Shown: positions 1 to 9,145, counted from the first letter of the stretch. The stretch: DNA of 64,000 nucleotides from Microbacterium sp. Yaish 1 (GCF_002245215.1 NZ_NPMR01000001.1:62001-126000), one strand, 5' to 3'. The notes: generated from the letters alone by a model not told the origin. A program made the numbers and translations.

Positions 1-998
1 AAGTTCACCACGTGGGAGATGCGCTCGACGTCGAGGCCGCGGGCAGCGACATCCGTGGCGACCAGGATGTCGAGCTTGCCCGACTTCAGCTGGTTGACGG
101 TGCGCTCGCGCTGCACCTGGGCGACGTCGCCGTTGATGGCGGCGGCGGAGTAACCGCGGGCGCGCAGCTTCTCGGCGACCTCCTCGGTCGCGCTCTTCGT
201 GCGGGCGAACACGATCATCGCCTCGAAGTTCTCGACCTCGAGGATGCGGGTGAGGGCGTCGATCTTCTGCTGGTACGACACGATCAGGTACCGCTGGGTG
301 ATCGTCGAGGAGGTCGTCGTCTTCGACGCGACGGTGATCTCTTCGGGGTCGTTGAGGTACTGCTTCGACATCCGACGGATGGCCGCGGGCATCGTCGCCG
401 AGAACAGCGCGACCTGCTTGGTGTCGGGGGTGTCGGCGAGGATCGTCTCGACGTCCTCGGCGAAGCCCATCTTCAGCATCTCGTCGGCCTCGTCGAGCAC
501 GAGGTACTTCAGCTCGGACAGGTCGAGCGTGCCCTTGTCGAGGTGGTCCATGATGCGGCCGGGCGTACCGACGATCACGTGGACCCCGCGGCGCAGTGCG
601 GAGAGCTGCACGCCGTATCCCTGGCCGCCGTAGACCGGCAGCACGTGAACGCCGCGGGTGCGCGACGCGTACTTCTCGAACGCTTCGCAGACCTGCAGCG
701 CGAGCTCGCGCGTCGGGGCCAGCACGAGGGCCTGCGGCGTCTTCTGCGTCAGGTCGAGCCGGTCGAGGATCGGCAGGGCGAAGGCCGCGGTCTTGCCGGT
801 ACCGGTCTGCGCGAGCCCGACGACGTCGCGTCCCTCGAGGAGTGTCGGGATGGTCGCTGCCTGGATCGCCGACGGCGTCTCGTAGCCCACGTCGGAGAGC
901 GCCTTGAGCACCTGCTCCCCCAGCCCGAGGTCGCGGAAAGTGATGACGGGCGGTTCGTCGACGGACTCGGGTACAGGCTGTTCAGCAGAAGTGGACAC
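1..998 (-). CDS. DEAD-box ATP-dependent RNA helicase (3' end beyond the window)
   Basis: ATP-dependent RNA unwinding in the cytoplasm, expected in ribosome assembly or RNA turnover. Reading from a GTG at 998, the protein shows a Q-motif region (F21, Q46), Walker A AQTGTGKT at about 63-70, APTREL at 94-99, TPGR at 145-148, DEAD at 169-172, SAT at 200-202, then the start of the second RecA lobe with [10 protein letters not shown] before the window edge. About 332 residues are visible, so the C-terminal tail is missing and the subfamily (DeaD/CsdA-like versus RhlE-like) cannot be fixed. The gene is divergent from the UbiB-family gene at 1102, with a gap of about 100 bp. The GTG is chosen because it gives the short acidic N-terminus usual before the Q motif. 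Confidence 0.93.
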   Translation of the reverse strand, partial: MSTSAEQPVPESVDEPPVITFRDLGLGEQVLKALSDVGYETPSAIQAATIPTLLEGRDVVGLAQTGTGKTAAFALPILDRLDLTQKTPQALVLAPTRELALQVCEAFEKYASRTRGVHVLPVYGGQGYGVQLSALRRGVHVIVGTPGRIMDHLDKGTLDLSELKYLVLDEADEMLKMGFAEDVETILADTPDTKQVALFSATMPAAIRRMSKQYLNDPEEITVASKTTTSSTITQRYLIVSYQQKIDALTRILEVENFEAMIVFARTKSATEEVAEKLRARGYSAAAINGDVAQVQRERTVNQLKSGKLDILVATDVAARGLDVERISHVVN

Positions 999-1101
999 GC
1001 TTCAGGGTAGTCCGACGTGCCTGAGAACGCGCGATCGGCCCGGCGCGCTTCGGCCCGGTGCCCTAGCCTCGAAGCAGGTCGACGGACTCGAGGGGGTACC
1101 G

Positions 1102-3087
1102 ATGCCGGAGTGGCTGCTCTTCACCATCGCGGCGGTGGTCTTCTCGATCGCGGCCACCTGGCTCGCCAAGCGGGCGCTCGAGGCGCGGGTCGGCTGGGTG
1201 CGCGGGCCGCTCGTCTCGCTCATCGTCTTCGTCGTGTTCGGACCGCTCGGCATCTGGGTGCTGCGCGGAGCGGGTGTGCTTCAGGAGGAGGGCGGGCTGC
1301 TCACCGACCAGCCCGTCGCCTTCGGCTTCGTGCTGCTCGTGCTCGCGTGGCTGTTCGCCATCGTCCTGATCGCCCTCATCACGCTCGAGCTCATGTGGCC
1401 GGCGCGGCCGCCGATGGGCCCCGTCACCTACGTTCGCGAGGCGCTGCACCGGCGCCGCCGAGCGGTGCGGTACGCGCGCATCGTCGCGATCGCCTCGCGG
1501 CATGGCCTCGGTGGCATGCGCAGCGAATCGGCGCGGGCCGAACTGCCCCGGGCGCTCGCGGCCACCCTCGACGACGCGGGCGTCACCTTCGTCAAGCTCG
1601 GCCAGATCCTCTCCACCCGCAACGACCTCCTCCCCGCCGAGATCACGAGTGCGCTCGCCTCCCTGCAGATGGACACGACGCCCATCCCGTGGCACGAGGC
1701 GAAGGCTGCGATCGAGAAGCAGCTGGGCCGACCGCTCGAACTGGTCTTCGCCAGCATCGACGAGACCCCGCTGGCAGCGGCATCCGTCGGCCAGGTTCAC
1801 AGCGCACGGCTGAAGGACGGTCGTGCGGTCGTGGTGAAGATTCAGCGGCCGAAGGCGCGTGCGCAGGTGGCCACCGACCTCGACATCATCGAGCGGGCGG
1901 CCGCAGACCTCGAGCGGCGCACGACGTGGGCGAAGGATGTCGGCGCCTCGGCCCTCGCCGCGCAGTTCGCCGTCGCACTGCGCGAAGAGCTCGACTACCG
2001 CGTCGAGGTCTCGAACATGGAGATGCTGCGCGACTCGATGACCGCCGCCGACGCTCGCGCGGTGCGGATCCCCGATGTCTACCCCGAGCTCTGCACGGAA
2101 CAGCTCATCGTCATGGAGCACGTGCAGGGCATCCCGTTCAGCCGTCTGCCCGAGCCCGGCAGCGAGGCGCCGGGCGCGGTCGCTCCCGAAGAGGCGACGC
2201 GCATCGCCGACGCCGTGCTCGACGTCATCGTCGGGCAGATCGCGTTGCGCGGCGTGTTCCACGCCGATCTGCATCCCGGCAACCTCATCCTGCAACCCGA
2301 CGGCATCGTCGCCCTCATCGACTTCGGGTCGGTCGGAATCATCGAGCGCAGCATGCGGCGCCTGCTGCTGCCGATGCTCGTCGCGCTCCACAACGAGGAC
2401 GACTCGGGGGCGACGGATGCCGTGCTGATGCTCGTGAAGCCGCGCGGCGACGCCGAGCTCGACGTCGGAGCACTTCAGCACGACATCGGCGTCATCCTCA
2501 CACGACTGCACAACTCCACCTCCGACCAGCACCTCTTCACCGCACTGATCGAGGTGCTCCGGCGCCACCGACTCGCACTCCCGCCCGGTCTGCTGCTGGG
2601 ATTCCGGACGCTCGGCGCGATCGAGGGGACGCTGCGGCGACTCGATCCCGACTACGACATGATCAAGCGCGCACTGTCGCGGGCCCCGCAGTACGCCCTG
2701 CACATGAACGACCCGCGCTCGGTGGCGATGACCGCTCAGGTGCAGCTGCAGCTCGGGATCGAGCGGGCGCGTGAGCTGCCCCGCCGCGTGGACGGCATCC
2801 TCGGCGATCTCGAGGCGGGCCGTCTCACCCTCCGTCTCCGCGCGCTGGAGTCCCCCGACGACCGCTCCTGGGTCGAGTCGCTCACCGGACGTCTCACCAC
2901 GACCCTCGTCGGGGCCACCCTGGTCATCGTCGGCGTCATGATGGGGGTCGTGCAGCACGGACCGCTGCTGACCGACTCGGTGTCGGTGTTCCCGTTCCTG
3001 GGTAGTGTGGTCGGGCTCGGCGGCTTGTTGCTGCTGCTGCGTTCGCTGCGAACGGCGCTCGTCCGTCGCGTCAACTCGAACAGCTGA
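1102..3087 (+). CDS. UbiB/AarF (ABC1) family protein kinase-like membrane protein
   Basis: Atypical kinase or ATPase of the UbiB/COQ8 family; in other bacteria it supports quinone biosynthesis or lipid transport at the membrane. The 661-residue product has N-terminal membrane segments (about 5-25, 32-55, 75-98). It then carries the family KxGQ signature (K165-Q168), a glycine/alanine-rich nucleotide loop with SVGQVH and the following VVVKIQ lysine, the catalytic HADLHPGN at 387-394 and DFG at 407-409. Two C-terminal hydrophobic helices (about 600-655) anchor it, which is the usual bacterial arrangement. The start at 1102 has a strong GAGGGGG ribosome-binding site; a longer frame upstream has none. 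A TAGCCT hexamer near 1065 may be the -10. The true substrate is unknown. Confidence 0.93.
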   Translation: MPEWLLFTIAAVVFSIAATWLAKRALEARVGWVRGPLVSLIVFVVFGPLGIWVLRGAGVLQEEGGLLTDQPVAFGFVLLVLAWLFAIVLIALITLELMWPARPPMGPVTYVREALHRRRRAVRYARIVAIASRHGLGGMRSESARAELPRALAATLDDAGVTFVKLGQILSTRNDLLPAEITSALASLQMDTTPIPWHEAKAAIEKQLGRPLELVFASIDETPLAAASVGQVHSARLKDGRAVVVKIQRPKARAQVATDLDIIERAAADLERRTTWAKDVGASALAAQFAVALREELDYRVEVSNMEMLRDSMTAADARAVRIPDVYPELCTEQLIVMEHVQGIPFSRLPEPGSEAPGAVAPEEATRIADAVLDVIVGQIALRGVFHADLHPGNLILQPDGIVALIDFGSVGIIERSMRRLLLPMLVALHNEDDSGATDAVLMLVKPRGDAELDVGALQHDIGVILTRLHNSTSDQHLFTALIEVLRRHRLALPPGLLLGFRTLGAIEGTLRRLDPDYDMIKRALSRAPQYALHMNDPRSVAMTAQVQLQLGIERARELPRRVDGILGDLEAGRLTLRLRALESPDDRSWVESLTGRLTTTLVGATLVIVGVMMGVVQHGPLLTDSVSVFPFLGSVVGLGGLLLLLRSLRTALVRRVNSNS

Positions 3088-3105
3088 AACCCCGCGGTTG
3101 CGGGC

Positions 3106-3609
3106 TCACCGGCGCAGCACCTCCTGACGCAGACGTGCGAGGCGCCACGACGCGACCGGCTGGAACGCTCGCCTCATGATGGCGAGGACGGCCCCGGTGT
3201 GAGCGAACTCGTGGGCGACGATCGTCCCGCGCCCGGGGGCCGGAATCGGGCGAAGAGCACGCTCGCCGGCCGAGATGCCCGTCGTCACGCCGCGTGCTGG
3301 CGTGCCGTCGATCGACACGGTGAACGCGGTGCCCATGTGGTCCTCGTTGTGCGGAACCATGGGAGGAAGCTCGAGCTCCGCGGCGCGCGAGGCCGGGAGC
3401 GCGAGGCACACCAGCCCTCGTCCGTGCGTGATCATGAAGTTGATGACGCCCGCGTCGGCGTGGTCGGCGGCCGCGACGAGATCGCCCTCGTTCTCGCGGT
3501 CCTCGTCGTCGACGATCACCACGATCTCGCCCCGCGCGATGGCGTCGATGGCTTCCGAAGCGGGATCGAGAACGGTCTCAGCGGCAGTGTGATCGAGCTG
3601 AATGGTCAT
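3106..3609 (-). CDS. Degenerate RibB-like (3,4-dihydroxy-2-butanone 4-phosphate synthase) protein
   Basis: The first about 118 residues are a clear DHBP synthase N-terminal half: DDEDRENEGD at 34-43 (metal and substrate binding), HGRG at 62-65, GTAFTVSID at 93-101 and TTGIS at 109-113. After residue 118 similarity collapses and the protein ends at 167 residues. The stretch carrying the catalytic His (RPGHTE in the family) and a distal Glu is shortened and divergent; only an FAHTGAV-like echo remains near 134-140. The family is normally over 200 residues, or fused to RibA. Enzyme activity is therefore doubtful. It may be a decaying paralogue or pseudogene, or a repurposed fold. AGGGGG precedes the ATG. 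It stands alone, divergent from the MMPL gene and convergent with the UbiB-family gene. Confidence 0.6.
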   Translation of the reverse strand: MTIQLDHTAAETVLDPASEAIDAIARGEIVVIVDDEDRENEGDLVAAADHADAGVINFMITHGRGLVCLALPASRAAELELPPMVPHNEDHMGTAFTVSIDGTPARGVTTGISAGERALRPIPAPGRGTIVAHEFAHTGAVLAIMRRAFQPVASWRLARLRQEVLRR

Positions 3610-3629
3610 GATGTTCCCCCTGGTGTGCG

Positions 3630-3650
3630 GCCGCCCTCCGGGCGGCTTTT
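3630..3650 (+). terminator. Rho-independent terminator-like hairpin
   Basis: A perfect 7-bp GC stem (3630-3636 with 3640-3646), a 3-nt loop and TTTT immediately after on the plus strand. It lies just upstream of the leftward RibB-like start, so in that gene's transcript it forms a 5' hairpin. For rightward readthrough from the UbiB-family gene it would act as a terminator. Confidence 0.6.
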
Positions 3651-3676
3651 ATTAGATGACAACGCATATATTGCCC

Positions 3677-3801
3677 CAGCATGCGTGTTGTGCAGATTGA
3701 CGTTATCGACGCCTGGCCCGAGCGCGCAAGCGCCTCGCATCTCGGATCAACAATGTTCACCTGGCGCAACATGCTGTATACATGACACAACACGCATGCT
3801 G
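3677..3801. promoter_or_regulatory. Divergent promoter region with a 16-bp inverted repeat (candidate MarR operators)
   Basis: CAGCATGCGTGTTGTG at 3677-3692 reappears as its exact reverse complement at 3786-3801, just before the MMPL start. CAACA-type words also occur near 3750 and 3768. A TATACA hexamer at 3777-3782, itself part of the palindrome TGTATACA, could be the -10 of the exporter gene, so a protein bound at 3786-3801 would block initiation. The MarR regulator encoded after the exporter is the obvious candidate ligand, but this is inference. Confidence 0.5.
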
Positions 3802-3823
3802 TGCCACTTAGATCGGAGACACC

Positions 3824-6019
3824 ATGAAAGCCATGACCACCCTCGCGATCCGACGACCACGAACCGTCCTCATCGCCTGGGCACTGCTGTTCGTGGTGGG
3901 CGCACTGTTCGCTCTCCGCCTGGACGGCGTACTGAGCGGCGGCGGGTTCACCAACCCGCGGGCCGAGGCACTGCTGGCCCAAGAGACGGTCGAGGAAACG
4001 TTCGACGAGGCCCCGAATCAGCTGGTCATCGTTCTCGATGCCGCTGCCCCGCTCACGCGAAGCGACGTGAAACATGCGGCCGATCTGGCGACTGAGGCGG
4101 GCGCGAAGACCATCACCACCGCGTTCGATCAGCCCGACCTCGGGTCGGAGGACGGTCGCACCATGGCGGTCATCGCGGGCTTCACCCAGGACAGTACGGC
4201 GGTGCAGAACATCGCGCCGCGGTTGCAGGCCGCGCTCGACGACGCCAGCATCGCCGGCGAGGCCTTCGTCACGGGGCAGCCGGCACTCGATTATCAGCTG
4301 AACGCGCATTCCAAGGCGGACGCGCTGCGCGCGGAGATCATCGTGTTCCCCGTGCTGATCGTGGTCCTCCTGTTCGTCTTCGGATCGATCGTGGCGACCC
4401 TTCTGCCGCTCTTGGTCGCCGGCTCGGCGCTGATGATCTCGCTCGGTTTCGGCACCCTCGCCACGGGCGTCACGGAGATCTCGAACCTCTACTCCAACAT
4501 CGTGTCGATGATCGGCCTCGCCGTCGCCGTCGACTACTCGCTGTTCATCATCAAACGCTTCCGCGAGGAACTCGCGGCGGGGCGCAGCACGCCCGAGGCG
4601 ATCACCGTGACCATGTCCACCGCGGGCCATTCCGTGCTCTTCAGCGGTATCGCCGTCGCCCTGGCCCTATCAGCCCTCTTCGTGCCGCGCGTGATGGCTC
4701 TGACGAGCATCGCCCTCGGCGGCGTCGTGGTCTCTCTCGTCGCCCTCGGGGTCACGATGCTGGTGCTGCCAGCTGGGCTCGCGCTGCTCGGCGCACGCAT
4801 CGACGCCGGCCGCATCCCGGTTCGCCTGCGCCGGCGAACAGACGACGCAGGTCGGGGCAGCGTGCGCTCGCGCATCCGCCGCCCCGGTCTCGTCGGCGCC
4901 GCCGGCGTCGCTGCGCTCGCTCTCGCGGCGATTCCGGTTCTCGGGCTGTCGCTGCAATCTCCCGTCGCGAGCGCGACGGTGCTGCCGGCTGACGACCCCG
5001 CCCGGCAGGGCCTCGAACTCCTCGAGCGGAACGTCGGGCAGGAGGGGCTGTTCCCCGTCGACGTCATCGTGACCTTCCCCGCGGGCACCCAGCCGGTCGA
5101 TGCGCTCGATGCGACGGCCACCGCGAGCGCGTGGATCGCCGGTCGCTCCGGTGCCGGCACCGTTCTCGACGCTGCCTCGTTCGCGCCGGTCGGCGGTTCG
5201 GCGGCGATCGCGCTCGAAGCGGGCGAGACTCCCCCGCAGCTGCAGCGCTTGTGGCACGCCGAAGATGCGAAGATCACGGTGCGACTGCTGGCGACGACAG
5301 CCGAGGGACCCGACTCCGTCAGTGCGCACGCCCTCGTCAGCGACATCCGTGCCGGCCTCGCCGATCAGCTTCCCGACGGCACCCACGTCGCGGTCACCGG
5401 CGCGACCGCGCAGGGACTCGACTTCGACGAGACGATCATCCAGAGCATCCCGCTGATCACCGCGATCGTCCTCACGTTGACGTTCCTGATGCTCGCCTTC
5501 GCGTGGCGATCGGCGATCCTGCCGGCGCTCGCCCTCGTCTTCAACCTCCTCGTCGTCGGCGCGAGCCTGGGTGTGTTGACCCTGCTGCAGGGGTGGATGA
5601 GCGACGATCCGCTCAACTCGGTGACGCCGGTCCTGCTTTTCGCCGTGATGTTCGGCCTGAGCATGGACTACATGGTCATCATCATGTCGCGCATGCGCGA
5701 GCTCTACCGGGCGGGCATGCCGTTCGAGCAGTCGGTGCTGCAGGGCGCTGCTCGAACGCGCACGATGATCAACAGCGCCGCACTGATCATGATCGCGGTG
5801 TTCCTGTCGTTCACGACGGCTCAGATCAGCATCGTCCGCGAGATCGGCATCGGCCTGGCGATCGCGGTCGCACTGGATGCCGTGGTCATCCGGATGCTGG
5901 TGATGCCGAGCATCCTGCGAGCCCTGGGGCCGCGTTCGTTCGGCCGCCGCACCGAGGAGACCGCACCGCCGACGGCCGCCGACACCGGAACCCCGGCGCC
6001 GCTCCCCGCGCTCACCTGA
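3824..6019 (+). CDS. MMPL/RND-family transporter
   Basis: Proton-driven inner-membrane exporter of the MMPL branch of the RND superfamily; substrates in actinobacteria are lipids, siderophores or drugs. The 731 residues show two repeats: a first membrane helix at about 12-32, a periplasmic loop, and a membrane block at about 165-325 with the VDYSLFIIKRFREEL motif. A second loop and a second block at about 540-700 follow, with MDYMVIIMSRMRE. Length fits the family. GGAGAC precedes the ATG. A MarR regulator and an HTH-only protein follow immediately, and a large inverted repeat covers the promoter, so it is probably a repressible efflux pump. The substrate cannot be read from sequence. Confidence 0.93.
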   Translation: MKAMTTLAIRRPRTVLIAWALLFVVGALFALRLDGVLSGGGFTNPRAEALLAQETVEETFDEAPNQLVIVLDAAAPLTRSDVKHAADLATEAGAKTITTAFDQPDLGSEDGRTMAVIAGFTQDSTAVQNIAPRLQAALDDASIAGEAFVTGQPALDYQLNAHSKADALRAEIIVFPVLIVVLLFVFGSIVATLLPLLVAGSALMISLGFGTLATGVTEISNLYSNIVSMIGLAVAVDYSLFIIKRFREELAAGRSTPEAITVTMSTAGHSVLFSGIAVALALSALFVPRVMALTSIALGGVVVSLVALGVTMLVLPAGLALLGARIDAGRIPVRLRRRTDDAGRGSVRSRIRRPGLVGAAGVAALALAAIPVLGLSLQSPVASATVLPADDPARQGLELLERNVGQEGLFPVDVIVTFPAGTQPVDALDATATASAWIAGRSGAGTVLDAASFAPVGGSAAIALEAGETPPQLQRLWHAEDAKITVRLLATTAEGPDSVSAHALVSDIRAGLADQLPDGTHVAVTGATAQGLDFDETIIQSIPLITAIVLTLTFLMLAFAWRSAILPALALVFNLLVVGASLGVLTLLQGWMSDDPLNSVTPVLLFAVMFGLSMDYMVIIMSRMRELYRAGMPFEQSVLQGAARTRTMINSAALIMIAVFLSFTTAQISIVREIGIGLAIAVALDAVVIRMLVMPSILRALGPRSFGRRTEETAPPTAADTGTPAPLPALT

Positions 6020-6089
6020 CCCGGGGCACTTCCTGACACAATGGGGCGGGGCCCTCCACCCCACCGCCCACGAACGGCTGGAACCCGCA

Positions 6090-6617
6090 ATGACCGATAT
6101 GGCCACCTCGCCGACGATCCACCCGCGCGAATCGGGACTGGCGCCGTTCGAGCTGCGCTACCTCGTGCTGGCGGCGCAGCGCGAGGGCAACCGAGCTCTC
6201 AGCCGGCAGCTCGCACCCCTCGGCCTGACGTCGTCGCAATTCGAGATCGTGCTCGTGCTCGACTCCTACGGGCCGATCTCACTCAAGGAGCTGGGCGGCC
6301 TCATCGTCTGCGAGACGGGCAGTCCCAGTCGCATCGTCGACACACTGGTGCGTCGTGGGTTCGTCGAACGTGCAACGCATCCGGCCGACCGCCGAGCGGT
6401 GGCGCTGCAGTTGACCGCGGCGGGAAAGGCGCTGGTCCCTCAGCTTCGTGAGATCGACCGCGCCGTCGACGAGGGAGCCCACGCCCAGCTCGCTCCGGAA
6501 GACCTCGCGGGCCTCGCCCGTGCGCTCCGTCACTACCTGGCGGGCAGCGAGTACGGCGAGGTGCTCGAGCGCCGCTTCGGCGATGATCGCCGCCCCCTGG
6601 CCGACGGTGACTCATGA
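6090..6617 (+). CDS. MarR-family transcriptional regulator
   Basis: Dimeric winged-helix regulator, 175 residues. The helix-turn-helix core is around 45-95 (LTSSQFEIVLVL, then LKELGGLIVCETGSPSRIVDTLVRRGFVER), followed by the wing DRRAVALQLTAAGKAL. It lies 70 bp after the MMPL gene in the same direction and probably represses that exporter through the inverted repeat at 3677-3801. The gene could start 12 bp further on, at a second ATG. Its stop overlaps the start of the next gene (ATGA), so the two are translationally coupled. The inducing ligand is unknown. Confidence 0.88.
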   Translation: MTDMATSPTIHPRESGLAPFELRYLVLAAQREGNRALSRQLAPLGLTSSQFEIVLVLDSYGPISLKELGGLIVCETGSPSRIVDTLVRRGFVERATHPADRRAVALQLTAAGKALVPQLREIDRAVDEGAHAQLAPEDLAGLARALRHYLAGSEYGEVLERRFGDDRRPLADGDS

Positions 6618-6967
6618 AGATCCGCGATCTCGTCCACTTCGTCGCCGCGGCCGACACGCTGCACTTTCCGCGTGCCGCCGAGAAGCTCGGGGTGTCGCTC
6701 CCGGTGCTCTACTCGTCGATCGATCGCCTGGAAGAAGAAGTCGGACATCCGCTGTTCACGAAGGACGGCGGCAAGCCGCGCCTGACCCCGGCGGGCACCC
6801 TGCTGCTCGCCGACGCCCGAGCCGAGGTCGCCGCGGCTCCCGCGCCGGCCGTCGCGCCGAAGCAGAAGGCGTCGGGCGGCGGAAAGGCCAAGGCGTCGAA
6901 GGGCTCGGGCCGTGCCCCCATCGTCAAGGGACAGCCCAAGCCGTACAAGAAGCGTCAGGGACGCTGA
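6614..6967 (+). CDS. HTH-only LysR-type protein with a basic tail
   Basis: 117 residues. The first about 65 match the N-terminal winged HTH of LysR regulators: MKIRDLVHFVAAADTLHFPRAAEKL, a recognition-helix region, then LEEEVGHPLFTKDGG and LTPAG. The effector-binding domain (over 200 residues in the family) is absent. It is replaced by an Ala/Lys/Gly-rich tail ending in PKPYKKRQGR, which is highly basic and probably disordered. It overlaps the MarR gene by ATGA. It may bind DNA without sensing a ligand, acting as an architectural protein or as a modulator of MarR. The clean reading frame and coupling argue against simple decay. Confidence 0.75.
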   Translation: MKIRDLVHFVAAADTLHFPRAAEKLGVSLPVLYSSIDRLEEEVGHPLFTKDGGKPRLTPAGTLLLADARAEVAAAPAPAVAPKQKASGGGKAKASKGSGRAPIVKGQPKPYKKRQGR

Positions 6968-6971
6968 CCCC

Positions 6972-7571
6972 TCAGGCGCGGGAGGCGACCGTCTCGCGGT
7001 CTCGCTCCTCCGCATTCCCCCGGGGGTACCAGCGGAACCGGTCGATCAAGCGTGCCAGCACGGGAACGCGCGCGAGCAGGAGCAGCAGACCGTAGCCCAG
7101 CGCACCGCCCGCGACGTTCGAGAGGAAGTCGTTGATATCGGCGATGTGTCCGCCGGCGAAGTACGCCTGCGCCGCGAGCTGCAGTGACTCCACGGTCAGG
7201 CTCGTGACCGCCGCGGCGCCGATGACCTTCAGCCAGGTCGGCCGGGCGAGCATGAGCGGGATCAGGATGCCGAGCGGCACGAAGACGAGCATGTTCATCA
7301 GCGCGTCGTCGAGCTCGTAGTCGGCGAAGGGGATGAGCGCCAGCCCCGGAGTCCACGGCACCCCCGAGTCGGGCTTGTCGAGGAAGATCGGGAAGATCGT
7401 GTTGCCCACGATGCCCGCGGCGTAGACGGCGACCGCCGCGGCCACGGCCGCGCGGGCCGGCGAGAAGACGCGTCGAGCCCACAGCACGGCCAGCAGCACG
7501 GCGAAGACGACGATGCCGAAGGGGATGACGACGGGAAGGACCGGTACTTCGGCGAAGGGGTTGCTCATCAC
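6972..7571 (-). CDS. VanZ-family membrane protein
   Basis: 199-residue integral membrane protein with five or six hydrophobic segments. The VanZ-like core reads GNTIFPIFLDKP, LIPFADYELDDALMNMLVFVPLGILIP, then SLTVESLQL and DINDFLSNVAGGALGYGL. The family includes the teicoplanin-resistance accessory protein VanZ, but most members have no known role; an envelope function is likely. It is convergent with the HTH-only gene (4-bp gap) and divergent from the carboxylesterase. Start choice between two adjacent ATGs (7571 or 7568) is uncertain. Confidence 0.85.
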   Translation of the reverse strand: MMSNPFAEVPVLPVVIPFGIVVFAVLLAVLWARRVFSPARAAVAAAVAVYAAGIVGNTIFPIFLDKPDSGVPWTPGLALIPFADYELDDALMNMLVFVPLGILIPLMLARPTWLKVIGAAAVTSLTVESLQLAAQAYFAGGHIADINDFLSNVAGGALGYGLLLLLARVPVLARLIDRFRWYPRGNAEERDRETVASRA

Positions 7572-7664
7572 TGTCGACGCTATCGGTAGGTGAGCCGCAG
7601 GCCTCGCGCGCTCGAACGCCGCTTAAGCGACTCTCATACGGTGGGAGGAACGAAGGGAGCAGGG

Positions 7665-9095
7665 ATGCCGGAGGAAGTCGTGTCGGACGAAGCGCGGGTC
7701 AGCATCGGCGGCGGTGAACTGCGAGGCTCGCGCCTGAACGGGGTCGACCGCTACCTCGGCATCCCGTACGCGAAACCGCCCGTCGGCGAGCGCCGCTTCC
7801 GGGTAGCCGAGCCGGTCGACCCCTGGGACGGCGAGCGCGACGCGACACGGTTCGGCCCCACGGCCCCGCAGACCCCGTATCCGGGCGACCTCGGCGAGCT
7901 GCTCACGGTGCCGACGATCGAGGGCGACGACATCCTCACCGTCAACGTGTGGGCACCGGTCGGCGCGGCGGACGCCCCCGTCGTGCTGTGGCTGCACGGC
8001 GGTGCACTCGAACGCGGCGCCGCCGCGCAGACGATCTATGACGGCACCACGTTCGCCCGAGACGGCATCGTCTTCGTCTCGGCGAACTATCGGCTCGGCG
8101 TGGAGGGCTTCAGCGTGCTCGACGGCGTTCCCCTCAACCTCGGGCTGCGGGATGCCGCGGCGGCCTTGCGCTGGGTCAGCGACGAGATCCGCGCCTTCGG
8201 CGGCGACCCGGCGCGCATCACACTCATGGGCGAGTCGGCCGGTGGCGCCCTCGTCGCCGCGCTGGTGAGCGAACCGCGGTCGCGCGCCCTCGTTGCGGGG
8301 GCGATCATCCAGTCGGGTCCGCTCGAAGCTGCGGAGCCCGACAAGGCGCGCCGGGCGTCGGACGCGATCGCCCGCGAGCTCGGCATCGCGACCACCCGTG
8401 AGGCCTTCGCTGCAACGCCCACCTCCGACCTCCTGAGCGCGCGGTCACGGGCCTCGGCCGGGTCGAGTCCGCTGCGCGGCGCGCCCGGATTCGTCCTCGC
8501 CCTCGACGACGAGTCGCTGCCCGAGGTGCCCGAAGTCGCGCTGACGTCGGCGGAGCTGCCGATCATGATCGGCACCAACACCGACGAGTACCGCCTGTGG
8601 CTGACTCCCGACGCGATCGCCCGGATCGGGCGGCTGGAGGCATGGGTGGCGCGGCGCGCGATGGGGGTGTCCGAGCGGGCGGCCCGGGCCGCCGCACGCT
8701 CATTCCCCGGCGCATCGCCCGGTGAGGTTCTGGGGCAGCTCCTCACCGACCGGATGCTGCGCGCCCCCGCGACCCGCGTCGCCCGCGCGCGCACCGCACC
8801 GACGTTCGTCTACGAGTTCGCCTGGCGCAGCCCGGTTCGGGGTCTCGATGCCGCACACGCGCTCGAGATCGGCTTCGCCTTCGACCGGCTCGGCGACCCC
8901 GAGGCGCTGCTGCTGGCGGGCCCGGACGCCCCCGCCGACCTGGCGCGCGACATGCACGCGGCCTGGGTCGCCTTCATCCGCGCGGGCGACCCCGGCTGGC
9001 CGCAGTTCTCACCGTCGCACACGACCCGCATCTGGGATGCCGCGAGCCGCGACCTGCCCCAGCGACGGGTCGAGGTCATCGACGCCCTGAGCTGA
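7665..9095 (+). CDS. Type-B carboxylesterase (alpha/beta-hydrolase)
   Basis: Hydrolyses carboxylic esters. The 476-residue protein shows the type-B order: YLGIPYAKPPVGERRF near the N-terminus, oxyanion-hole HGGA, nucleophile elbow GESAGG with S191, acid E308 in GTNTDE, and catalytic H398 in AAHALEIGFAF. There is no signal peptide, so it should be cytoplasmic. It is slightly shorter than the usual about 500 residues, mostly in the cap region. The ATG at 7665 is preferred because GGGAGCAGGG lies just upstream, whereas an earlier ATG at 7590 has no ribosome-binding site. It stands as a single gene, 105 bp before a small membrane protein. Confidence 0.92.
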   Translation: MPEEVVSDEARVSIGGGELRGSRLNGVDRYLGIPYAKPPVGERRFRVAEPVDPWDGERDATRFGPTAPQTPYPGDLGELLTVPTIEGDDILTVNVWAPVGAADAPVVLWLHGGALERGAAAQTIYDGTTFARDGIVFVSANYRLGVEGFSVLDGVPLNLGLRDAAAALRWVSDEIRAFGGDPARITLMGESAGGALVAALVSEPRSRALVAGAIIQSGPLEAAEPDKARRASDAIARELGIATTREAFAATPTSDLLSARSRASAGSSPLRGAPGFVLALDDESLPEVPEVALTSAELPIMIGTNTDEYRLWLTPDAIARIGRLEAWVARRAMGVSERAARAAARSFPGASPGEVLGQLLTDRMLRAPATRVARARTAPTFVYEFAWRSPVRGLDAAHALEIGFAFDRLGDPEALLLAGPDAPADLARDMHAAWVAFIRAGDPGWPQFSPSHTTRIWDAASRDLPQRRVEVIDALS

Positions 9096-9145
9096 TCGGG
9101 CATACGCGAAATCCCCCGCGTCGGCTAGGGCCTCTCTCCAATTCG

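Noticed and set aside
1063..2958. Very long minus-strand open frame opposite the UbiB-family gene (and similar long frames opposite most genes)
   Set aside because: High-GC antisense shadow: Arg/His/Asp-rich composition, no ribosome-binding site, no motif, and the opposite strand carries a clear gene.
3610..3823. FMN riboswitch before the RibB-like gene
   Set aside because: None of the conserved RFN helices or the GGATG-type end motif is present; only a short terminator-like hairpin and the inverted repeat were found.
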